A stretch of DNA of 54,921 nucleotides, from contig BDTT01000023.1 of the NCBI GenBank assembly GCA_002897995.1, positions 1-54,921 on the forward strand, read 5' to 3'. Positions 25,582-31,909 of this stretch are shown piece after piece. A model generated the notes under the pieces. The model made no database searches, had not been told where the DNA came from, and saw only the letters and a list, made by a program, of their open reading frames with translations. Within the stretch, counting starts at the first letter, position 1. Each line of letters begins with the position of its first letter. The translations under genes were made by a program, and so were the position numbers. The stretch comes from a bacterium BMS3Bbin10 (GTDB lineage Bacteria; Pseudomonadota; Alphaproteobacteria; Rhizobiales; Methyloligellaceae).

Positions 25582-26231
25582 CGGGAGCGGGCAGGGACGC
25601 CCTTGAAGCGGCGCGGATTGTCGTCGACAGCGGCGCTGTATATACGCGAACAAGCGGCGATCCGTTTTTCCTCTCGTCCGGCTGGGCCAGCCCGGTATTC
25701 ATCGATGTCAAGCGGCTGATATCATTTCCCGAAGCGCGTCAACGGCTTCTTGAGCTGGCGCTCAGGAGAATAGACGAAGAATTCGGTTCGCAGGGGCTTG
25801 ATCAAATAGCCGGTTGCGAGCTGGCCGGAGTGCCGTTTGCGGCCATGGTCGCCGACCGTCTCTCCCTGCCGCTCGTTGTCGCCCTGAAACAGGCCCGGGG
25901 GTTTGGCCGCCTCTCCCAATTCGAGGGCACTTTCGAGCCTGGCACGCGCACATTGCTTTTTGACGATCTCTCGACCGACGGGCATACGAAGGCGACATTC
26001 AGGGCCGCGCTTGAGCGCGCCGAAGCGCGTATCGCCGGTATCTTTGTGCTGCTCGGCTACAATGTCTTCCCGGATCCGCCGGAAATCACCTCTCTTATGA
26101 CGCTGGCCGATATCGTCGCCGTCGCTGAACGGGACGGCAAACTCGATCCCGGCGCCTTGAGGGAGGTGCAGGCTTTTACTGCGAATGCACCCGATTGGTC
26201 CAGGCGAAACGGCGGGATCGCGAAGCCGTAG
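25578..26231 (+). CDS. Orotate phosphoribosyltransferase-like protein (PyrE paralogue?)
   Basis: 217 residues from ATG 25578, with GGGGAGG upstream and ATGA overlap with the amidohydrolase. Strong resemblance to alphaproteobacterial PyrE in FLSSGWASPVFIDVKRLISF and LAGVPFAAMVADRL. The PRPP loop reads LLFDDLSTDGHTK, where the usual form is close to EDxxTTGGS or EDLTTDGGS. The catalytic basic loop reads KQARGFGRLSQFEG rather than a KKxKxHG form, so a catalytic lysine may be lost. It may be a genuine OPRT of this lineage or a repurposed phosphoribosyltransferase linked to ureide turnover. Confidence 0.8.
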   Translation: MTGAGRDALEAARIVVDSGAVYTRTSGDPFFLSSGWASPVFIDVKRLISFPEARQRLLELALRRIDEEFGSQGLDQIAGCELAGVPFAAMVADRLSLPLVVALKQARGFGRLSQFEGTFEPGTRTLLFDDLSTDGHTKATFRAALERAEARIAGIFVLLGYNVFPDPPEITSLMTLADIVAVAERDGKLDPGALREVQAFTANAPDWSRRNGGIAKP

Positions 26232-26242
26232 GACCGGCGCGG

Positions 26243-26860
26243 TCAGTTGAGAGATCTGCCCATTTCCAGCCAGAAGATGGTGAACACGAACAGGAACACG
26301 ACAAACTCGGCCACGGTAACCACGATCAGCATGAAGGCTATGCGCCGGGCCGAGGGTTTCATCGGCTGCCAGACGCGGCGCATGTAGAATTTCCACCCCG
26401 GAACCCACGACCATCGCTTCCATCGCCCCAGGTAGCGATAAAGGTTCTCTCCCCACTGAACGAGACTCTTGTCGACCTCGTCGATGCGGGCCTCGCGTTC
26501 GGAGAGGGAGGATCCCGAGTAATCGTCGGTGACGACGAGTTTCGCGGTCCCGCCGGGTTGGGCTTCAACGCGGAACGCGGTCGCCTTTCTGAGACCGTGA
26601 GAATACCGCACCGTGATGCCGTCATCGGCGGGTTCGACCTCGAGACCGGTCTCGATCAGCCTGTCGTTGCTCAGATTTTTCGCCTTGAGCGAATACTGGT
26701 TTTCGCCGGTCTGGCGCCATTCCTCGAACACGAGCTGTGAATTGATGCGGTACAGCCGCTCGACATCCGCCAGGAACGAGCGGAGTTCCGCCGCATTGTA
26801 GGGCGTCTCGATCGTCACCCAGGCGGCGTCTTCGCTGCCTTGCGGAGAGTCTTCGCTCAT
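26243..26860 (-). CDS. Membrane-anchored protein of unknown function
   Basis: 205 residues. The first about 130 have the alternating pattern of a ligand-binding SRPBCC-like domain (WVTIETPYNAAELRSFLADV; NQYSLKAKNLSNDRLIETGL). An aromatic, basic stretch (RWKRWSWVPGWKFYMRRVW) and one strong C-terminal membrane span (AFMLIVVTVAEFVVFLFVFT) follow. ATG 26860 overlaps the stop of the universal stress protein gene, so the two are coupled. SRPBCC is my reading of secondary-structure pattern only. Convergent with pyrE, 11 bases apart. Confidence 0.75.
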   Translation of the reverse strand: MSEDSPQGSEDAAWVTIETPYNAAELRSFLADVERLYRINSQLVFEEWRQTGENQYSLKAKNLSNDRLIETGLEVEPADDGITVRYSHGLRKATAFRVEAQPGGTAKLVVTDDYSGSSLSEREARIDEVDKSLVQWGENLYRYLGRWKRWSWVPGWKFYMRRVWQPMKPSARRIAFMLIVVTVAEFVVFLFVFTIFWLEMGRSLN

Positions 26861-27324
26861 CGGTCCGGGTGCGGCACGGTCAACAGGCGTACCGGCAGTG
26901 AGCGAACCAGCACCTCCAGGTCCATGCGCGAACGCAGTCCCTCACTCTTTTTGGGGCGGGGCGAGCCGATCACGGCCAGGTCATACCCGCCCTTTTCACA
27001 CGAAGCGAGCAGGCATGGCGCCGGCTTGCCCAGGTGAACCTCGTTGGTATAGGAGATGCCGGACTGTTTGGCTCTCTCCTCCAGCCGTTCGACCTCGTCG
27101 GCGGCCTCCCGCGCCAGTTCGCTTTCGACATAGTTGCCGAAGCGGGCCTGCGTCACGGCATTGTTCAGCCAGTCATCGCCCATCATGCCCTTCCACAAAT
27201 CCGGCACGACGAGAAGATGATGAAGAGATGCGCCGAATTCCGCGCACAGCTCCAGCGCCGCGTCTTCGGCGGCCCTTGCGCCGGGCGTTCCGTGGCTCGC
27301 AATGATGAGTTTCTCGATAGGCAT
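26857..27324 (-). CDS. Universal stress protein (UspA family)
   Basis: 155 residues from ATG 27324 (MPIEKLIIASHGTPGARAAE...). A single Usp domain: the first strand and helix, the VVPDLWKGMMGDDW loop region, and YDLAVIGSP followed by RPKKSEGLRSRMDLEVL before the final strand VRLLTVPH. The G-2x-G-9x-G-(S/T) ATP loop is only partly recognisable, so nucleotide binding is uncertain. First gene of a two-gene unit with the membrane-anchored protein. A palindromic repeat lies just upstream. Confidence 0.85.
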   Translation of the reverse strand: MPIEKLIIASHGTPGARAAEDAALELCAEFGASLHHLLVVPDLWKGMMGDDWLNNAVTQARFGNYVESELAREAADEVERLEERAKQSGISYTNEVHLGKPAPCLLASCEKGGYDLAVIGSPRPKKSEGLRSRMDLEVLVRSLPVRLLTVPHPDR

Positions 27325-27360
27325 GGGACCTTCATAACACACCAGATCGCTTCATGTTTT

Positions 27361-27438
27361 GATGGAATCAAAACCGCGATCTAACTTTTAGTTTATGCGT
27401 ATCGCCGATAAGCGGTTCCCGCTTATCGGCGATACGCA
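27361..27438. repeat. Palindromic intergenic repeat, copy B (20-bp perfect stem)
   Basis: Begins gatggaatcaaaaccgcg and ends in a perfect inverted repeat, arms 27396-27415 and 27419-27438, with a 3-base ttc loop. The arm starts tgcgtatcgccgataagc. It is the best-preserved member of the family seen at 14146, 29697 and 43401. It lies upstream of the universal stress gene and downstream of the YeiH unit. Confidence 0.92.
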
Positions 27439-27487
27439 CTGGACCCGCGGGTCGAGAGGGGCTGGCCTCGCGGCGCGCGGATACGAG

Positions 27488-27518
27488 AAAAACCCGGCGC
27501 CTTGGCTGGGCGCCGGGT
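27488..27518 (-). terminator. Intrinsic terminator of the YeiH / small membrane protein unit
   Basis: On the minus strand a 10-bp GC stem (ACCCGGCGCC / GGCGCCGGGT, loop of seven) is followed directly by a T run (27492-27488). It lies 25 bases after the stop of the 54-residue gene. A classical rho-independent terminator. Confidence 0.88.
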
Positions 27519-27542
27519 CTTCCGCTCAATCAGTCCGGATCG

Positions 27543-27707
27543 CTAGATCAGGACGTAGACACCAAAAGCGATCGCCGCCGCGCACAAAAGCGCGATGAAA
27601 TCCTCGGCGCGGTCACCTTTGAAGATCGACAGGGCGGAGCCACGGTGGAACTTGGCGCCGGCTTCTTCCTGCAGATCGATGTCTTGGGAGTCTTTTTTGG
27701 CCATCAT
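27543..27707 (-). CDS. Small single-span membrane protein downstream of the YeiH-type transporter
   Basis: 54 residues from ATG 27707 (a second ATG follows at 27704), with AGGGGAGGA about seven bases upstream. The N-terminus is hydrophilic and acidic (KKDSQDIDLQEEAGAKFHRG), then an amphipathic linker and a C-terminal membrane helix (FIALLCAAAIAFGVYVLI), ending with the stop right after the helix. It is only 15 bases from the transporter stop and just before a terminator, so it is co-transcribed and may be an accessory subunit. No family recognised. Good binding site, helix and position make it a real gene. Confidence 0.82.
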   Translation of the reverse strand: MMAKKDSQDIDLQEEAGAKFHRGSALSIFKGDRAEDFIALLCAAAIAFGVYVLI

Positions 27708-27722
27708 ATCGATGTCCTCCCC

Positions 27723-29288
27723 TTATATGGTTTCACGCACGAACAACAAGATCACGATCAGCGACAGCACCGCTTTCGTGGTGCCGACGATACCGCCGAT
27801 GACAAGAGGCTGTCCGCCTGCCTGCCGCATGGCGGCGAAGGTAATCTGCATGCCGAGCCCGGTCAGGCCAAACGCGAAGAGAAGCGTGATCCATTGTCTG
27901 AACTTCTTGATCTTCTTCGCTGTATGCCGAACAGCCTTGGTCGCTTTCTTGAGGACCTTGTTGGCGTCTTTCGACAGTACTCTGGCGTTGTGGAGACCCC
28001 GAATGACACCCCATTCTTCGACCGTCACGATCTTACGGTTTTCGATGAGGTTGTCCAAGGCGGCCTTGCGGTCGGCCCTCTTTACCTTGTCGATTTCGGC
28101 GGTGAGCTTCGCGATCTGCTCGTCGGTCATCATCTTCGAGGGCTTGACGATGCTGCTGTCGAAGAATTTGCCCTTATAGTGCTGCGCCGGTGCGAAAACG
28201 CCGGTCGACGACAGGGCGAACATCAAGATGAAGCCGAGCACGAACACCGGGAACTTCTCGAAGATAACCTTGCCGACATTGACTTTCTCGACGTCCTCAT
28301 TCCCCTCCTGCCTGACGTACCAGACGGCAAGCCACAGCACGATGATCGGCAGGAACAGCACACGAGTGATGTTGAAGATCTCAGCGACCTTCAGCGTCTC
28401 GATGCCGTCCGGCTGATAGGCCAGGGCCGCGCCCGCGACCTGCGCCGAATTGAGGATGCCGGTGCCGGCCCAGGCGCCGAACTGGATGTAACCGAGGCCG
28501 AGAAGGTGACCGACGATCGGGAACAGGAACATACAGCCGACGCCCCATATGAGGATGGTGCCGATGGTGTAGGCGATCTCGACCGCCTTGGCCTGGACGA
28601 CAGGCGCAGCGGCGACCGAGGCGGACACGCCGCAGACGCCCATGCCGGCCGATAGCACGCCGCCCATGGAAGTGGGAATTTTTCGCATACGGCCCAGTAC
28701 CAGCACCATGCCGACGGAACCGAGGACGAAGAAGCCGACCATTATGGCCGACAGCTTGCCCAGCGATTGCAACTCGGCCAGGCTGTAAAGCGTTCCCAGC
28801 AGGATGACGCCGGTTTTCAGGCCGAGGCGCGACAGACGCACGCCGTTTTCAGCCCACTCGGGAATCTTGAACACATTGACGGTAATGATACCGGCGAGGA
28901 TGCCCAGCACCACATAGTTGAGGCCAAGCACCTGGTGCAGGTATTTGGCGCCCATCACCGGGCCCAGGCCTTTGCTCAGCACGGCAATCCATGGGGCGAG
29001 GTACCAGCGCACGGTCATCGCGATCAACAGGATGAAAATCGCGCCGGCGACGCTCGACAGATAATAGTCCGCGTTGCCTTCTTCGTGCTTGCCCCACAAA
29101 TGCCAGGCGCCGACAACGACGCTGATGATCCCAAACGCGTAACCCATGCCGACCATTTCGCCGACATACTTCTTGTTATTCAGATATCCGATCACATCGC
29201 CCATGGCCCCGGAACCGGCCAGATAGGCGATCGCAATAAAGACTACGCCCATGATCAGCAGGGCGGGATGTTTCTTGGTATAAACCAT
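27723..29288 (-). CDS. YeiH-type putative sulfate exporter family transporter (UPF0324), long form
   Basis: About 521 residues from ATG 29288. The multi-span membrane core resembles the YeiH family (VGMGYAFGIISVVVGAWHL; MPTSMGGVLSAGMGVCGVSASVAA; a last pair of spans near the C-terminus). It is much longer than the usual about 340 residues. Roughly 100 hydrophilic residues (from YKGKFFDSSIVKPSKMMTDE to the KKATKAVRHTAKKIKKF segment) interrupt the membrane part before the final two spans. Substrate is not established for the family; sulfite or sulfate efflux and taurine-linked roles have been proposed. It forms a unit with the 54-residue membrane protein. Confidence 0.82.
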   Translation of the reverse strand: MVYTKKHPALLIMGVVFIAIAYLAGSGAMGDVIGYLNNKKYVGEMVGMGYAFGIISVVVGAWHLWGKHEEGNADYYLSSVAGAIFILLIAMTVRWYLAPWIAVLSKGLGPVMGAKYLHQVLGLNYVVLGILAGIITVNVFKIPEWAENGVRLSRLGLKTGVILLGTLYSLAELQSLGKLSAIMVGFFVLGSVGMVLVLGRMRKIPTSMGGVLSAGMGVCGVSASVAAAPVVQAKAVEIAYTIGTILIWGVGCMFLFPIVGHLLGLGYIQFGAWAGTGILNSAQVAGAALAYQPDGIETLKVAEIFNITRVLFLPIIVLWLAVWYVRQEGNEDVEKVNVGKVIFEKFPVFVLGFILMFALSSTGVFAPAQHYKGKFFDSSIVKPSKMMTDEQIAKLTAEIDKVKRADRKAALDNLIENRKIVTVEEWGVIRGLHNARVLSKDANKVLKKATKAVRHTAKKIKKFRQWITLLFAFGLTGLGMQITFAAMRQAGGQPLVIGGIVGTTKAVLSLIVILLFVRETI

Positions 29289-29778
29289 GCGTATTCCCCC
29301 CACCTAAGACTGGTGCGCCATTCAAGCACCAAACATGCACTCGACTACGGATCCATGATCCGGAATCGGTCCATTTCCTAGGTTCGTTACAAATCTCGTT
29401 CCCCGTCTGAGCCCAAGCGTTGATATCAACCTTGCGACAGGGGTCGGTTCGTACGAGCGCCCGGCGTCCGGCGTCGGATTCCGCGGCTTCGAAATTATGA
29501 TCTATCGTAACAGGACACCGCGCCTTCAAAGGCGCGGTTTTACCGCCCTCATTTCACCCTCCCTTGTCTTCGCCCTTGTCTTTTTTTGGCGACTCGTTAA
29601 AAGCCGCCTTAATAGAAGAAACGCACCGGCGGGCGCTTTTGTTCCCTAATGGGACAAATATTTTTCCGGAATTTACCTTAGGCCGCTACATGTTCCGATG
29701 GAATCGAAACCGCGGTCCCGGCTTTGCCTATGCGTATCATTTTTCCGATAACCGGTTCCCGCTTATCGGTGATGCGCC
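29289..29778. other. Intergenic region upstream of YeiH with palindrome, terminator and repeat
   Basis: 490 bases with no supportable gene. It holds the 12-base palindrome GTTGATATCAAC (29419-29430), an intrinsic terminator on the plus strand (29517-29541), and REP-like copy C (29697-29779). The yeiH promoter should be at its left end. Confidence 0.6.
29517..29541 (+). terminator. Orphan intrinsic terminator on the plus strand
   Basis: ACCGCGCCTT and AAGGCGCGGT form a perfect stem followed by TTTT. No plus-strand gene lies upstream between the YeiH start and here, so it either ends a small RNA or an antisense transcript, or is a remnant. Confidence 0.65.
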
Positions 29779-29779
29779 C
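29697..29779. repeat. Palindromic intergenic repeat, copy C
   Basis: Begins gatggaatcgaaaccgcgg, then tatgcgtatca, ccgataaccggttcccgc and ttatcggtgatgcgcc. It matches copy B with several changes in the left arm, some of which break the stem. Its right end abuts the anti-sigma stop codon. Confidence 0.85.
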
Positions 29780-30576
29780 TAGGCCGCGCAGGGTCTGCTT
29801 TCGGCCCGGCTTCTGGCCAGCCTTTGCCGTGTCGGCTTGTCGAAGGGCTCCTTGAACCCGGAATAATTCTTGAGAGTTTCCGTCAACAGCGCGAAACGCG
29901 AGGGCTCCATCCCCGTTGCCATCAGAATGAACCCCTGCCGCACATGGGACCAGGTTGTGATGCGAAATGAATCCTTGCTCGTTTTCGCCCGCTGGCGCTT
30001 GGTCCGATTCTTGAGAGTGACAGGCAGGACGAAAAGGCTGAGCCGGCACCCTCTGTTCCCGACATAGCCCAGATGGAGAGCCTTCTTCTGTTCGAACTGA
30101 ATGACGTCGGCGGCGGCCAGAGACAGACTTGCCGCCGAAAGATCGGGCGCCAGCACCCTGCTTCCCAGTATCCGGCTTGCCGCCGCCAGGAGAAGCGGAG
30201 AGTCAGGAGCCGGTTTGCCTTTCATATTGGAAATCCACGACTCGTGATTGGACCTTGCAACGGTCAGCCAGTCTTTTGCGAGATTCCGGTTGAAGAGATA
30301 CACGGCCGCCCCGAGCCCGGCCAGCACCGCAAAGGCCGCGAAGGAGGCGGCGATCGCGTAAACCCAGGTTCGCGCAGGGCGCTCCTCACGAAGTTTCGCC
30401 GGACCTTGCGGTATGATCTTCGGCATCGTCGCCTTGAGTTTGGTCAGGCAGGCGACTTCCCTGGCAATATGCGCATCGCGTGCGATGGCCCTCGCGACCG
30501 TCGCCGTCGAATCGGGATCCAGCTCACCGTCGACATAGGCGCTCAGATCTTCTGCCGAAGGCCGGGTTTCCGTCAT
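29779..30576 (-). CDS. Putative membrane anti-sigma factor
   Basis: 265 residues. The N-terminal cytosolic region (PSAEDLSAYVDGELDPDSTATVARAI, residues about 6-32) is typical of anti-sigma factors. The H-x3-C-x2-C zinc motif is not complete: there is one His and one Cys (HIAREVACL). One membrane span (WVYAIAASFAAFAVLAGLGA, about residues 70-92) leads to a periplasmic domain with no obvious family. ATG 30576 overlaps the sigma factor TGA (ATGA). It would hold the ECF sigma factor inactive until a periplasmic signal arrives. Confidence 0.82.
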   Translation of the reverse strand: MTETRPSAEDLSAYVDGELDPDSTATVARAIARDAHIAREVACLTKLKATMPKIIPQGPAKLREERPARTWVYAIAASFAAFAVLAGLGAAVYLFNRNLAKDWLTVARSNHESWISNMKGKPAPDSPLLLAAASRILGSRVLAPDLSAASLSLAAADVIQFEQKKALHLGYVGNRGCRLSLFVLPVTLKNRTKRQRAKTSKDSFRITTWSHVRQGFILMATGMEPSRFALLTETLKNYSGFKEPFDKPTRQRLARSRAESRPCAA

Positions 30577-31100
30577 TTCCCTGCTTGTCCTACTTTCAGC
30601 GTAAAACGGTTCGAGGATTCTTCCATAACCTGGGTCATGAGTGCATTTCGCGCGCGCGACAGCCGGCTCTTTACAGTGCCGGGAGCTATTTTCAATACGG
30701 TACTGACCTCGACATAGGTCATGCCGACGATATCGATTAATGCAATGATCTCACGCTGTCCATCCGGCAATTTTTCAAAACTCATCTTGACGGTCAGCCC
30801 GTTGATTTGCTCCTCCTCGCGGCACCAGTAGGTATCGGCCAAATGCAAATTCAGCTCCTCGACATCCGCCAGATCAAGCCTGTTGCGCCGAAAGCGGTCG
30901 ATGGACGCATTGCGAAGGATGCGAAACAGCCACACGCGATAGGCGGTCGAGTCGCCGGGGACGTTTTTCGCGCCGAGAGCTTTCAGCGCGGTTTCCTGCA
31001 CCAGATCGTTCGCGTCGTCCACGTTTTTGGTCAAGCTAAAGGCGTAACCATAGAGACCGCCCAGGTGTGTCTCGACCGGGTTGCAATTTCTCCTCAGCAC
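30573..31100 (-). CDS. ECF RNA polymerase sigma factor
   Basis: 175 residues from GTG 31100, supported by GGGAGGA five to six bases upstream. Region 2 (YAFSLTKNVDDANDLVQETALKAL; VWLFRILRNASIDRFRR) and region 4 (LPDGQREIIALIDIVGMTYVEVS, then IAPGTVKSRLSRARNAL) are intact. It is cotranscribed with the anti-sigma factor and probably autoregulated. No GGAAC-type ECF promoter was recognised upstream. Regulon unknown; divergent from the narK leader. Confidence 0.92.
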   Translation of the reverse strand: MLRRNCNPVETHLGGLYGYAFSLTKNVDDANDLVQETALKALGAKNVPGDSTAYRVWLFRILRNASIDRFRRNRLDLADVEELNLHLADTYWCREEEQINGLTVKMSFEKLPDGQREIIALIDIVGMTYVEVSTVLKIAPGTVKSRLSRARNALMTQVMEESSNRFTLKVGQAGK

Positions 31101-31533
31101 ATCGGTCCTCCCAAGTAGACCTGAACTTCCCCCACTCGCGCAACTGGTTTTAATGTAACACTAAAAAGGCCCGTGGCGGAAGCAGCCGCCGTCATTTCGG
31201 ATTTCAGCCGCGCGGTGCCAGGCAGTTGACGCGCCGCCTGCGAAACCGGGGGCCGGGGGTTCTAATCCTCCCCGGCGCGCAAATTGTCTCAAAGCTTTAC
31301 GGTCACCATCGATGTTGGCGGATCTTTCCCGAATGCCAATATTTCAGGCGCCAGTATAGCGCCGGCTCCGTGAGCGTCATTTCAATTGCATTTGTTTTGC
31401 GGCGTTCGGGCGTTCAGTTCCTTTCTGATGACGGACACGGCGACGGGTAAGCCCGTCACAGGCATATTTATCGCGCATCGGGGCATGACCTGGCCGCTGA
31501 GGCGACGGTGAAACAGCCCCGCCAGGCGCATCC

Positions 31534-31548
31534 GTACACAGCCTGTAC
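31534..31548. promoter_or_regulatory. Operator-like palindrome GTACA-N5-TGTAC
   Basis: Perfect 5-bp arms around CAGCC in the divergent spacer between the ECF sigma gene and narK. It could bind a dimeric regulator, but no regulator is identified and such short palindromes occur by chance. Confidence 0.3.
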
Positions 31549-31691
31549 ACAATTTGTTGTTCTCGCCGGCAGTCGTCGCACCTGGCGGTGGCGCCACATA
31601 TGGACATTTCCGAATACAACCGCAGATTTCGAAGTATATATAAGAGGTTGTACCGAATCAGCCGTCCGGATCCTCGTCAAATCCCCTTTTC

Positions 31692-31718
31692 GGTCCGGGC
31701 CCGGGCCGGGCCCGGACC
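31692..31718. repeat. GC-only 12-bp inverted repeat in the narK leader
   Basis: Arms ggtccgggcccg (31692-31703) and cgggcccggacc (31707-31718) are exact reverse complements around ggc. In RNA this would be an extremely stable hairpin. There is no T run after it on the plus strand (ccatttg follows), so it is not a standard terminator. Confidence 0.85.
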
Positions 31719-31803
31719 CGCCATTTGTTCATCGCGCGGCCGCTCCCGAGATTGTTGCAAATCGGCGAGATGCGGTAGGGTCCGTGCGAATCGCCTGTCG
31801 CGC

Positions 31804-31897
31804 AAAACGGGATTCTCCCGTAATCCAGCCACAAAAAAACGGGGTCATCCCGCAGTCCAGCCACATAAAAAACGGGGTCCTCCCGCAGTCCAGCCAC
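31804..31897 (+). repeat. Three tandem ~32-bp hairpin repeats before the narK start
   Basis: Units at 31804-31832, 31833-31864 and 31865-31897 share A-rich start, then acggg(g)t...tcccg, then (a/g)tccagccac. Each carries a small stem: CGGGA-ttc-TCCCG in the first, CGGGG with TCCCG in the others, where A-T is replaced by G-U so pairing is kept in RNA. The last unit ends 12 bases before narK ATG, and its tcctc (31880-31884 region) is complementary to the gagga of the ribosome binding site. Confidence 0.85.
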
Positions 31898-31909
31898 GAG
31901 GAGAGCGCA

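Larger units (their letters stand above)
31101..31909 (+). other. 809-bp non-coding leader upstream of narK
   Basis: No convincing protein gene; plus-strand frames here are compositionally unlike the neighbours. Structural elements are: stem GGCGG-aagcag-CCGCC (about 31175-31190); stem GCCGGGG/CCCCGGC (31252-31276); GACGGG-taag-CCCGTC (around 31442-31457); GTACA-N5-TGTAC (31534-31548); a GC-only palindrome (31692-31718); and three tandem hairpin repeats (31804-31897). A weak FNR-like half match, TTGTA-CCGA-ATCAG, is at 31648-31661. No full FNR, NnrR or NarL-like site is evident, which is surprising for a nar operon. Confidence 0.6.

Noticed and set aside
27361-27376. TTGAT-gga-ATCAA in repeat copy B as an FNR site
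   Set aside because: The spacer is three bases, not four, and the motif recurs as part of the repeat family, so it is not a regulatory box on present evidence.
31231-31278. tRNA-like T-arm (gggttctaatcctccc) in the narK leader
   Set aside because: A T-loop-like sequence and a 6-bp GCGCCG/CGGCGC pairing are there, but there is no room for D and anticodon arms and position 57 is not a purine. It is a hairpin, not a tRNA.
31508-31909. In-frame upstream extension of narK (134 extra codons)
   Set aside because: It would translate the tandem repeats and GC palindrome into low-complexity peptide. The family start and a good ribosome binding site are at ATG 31910.
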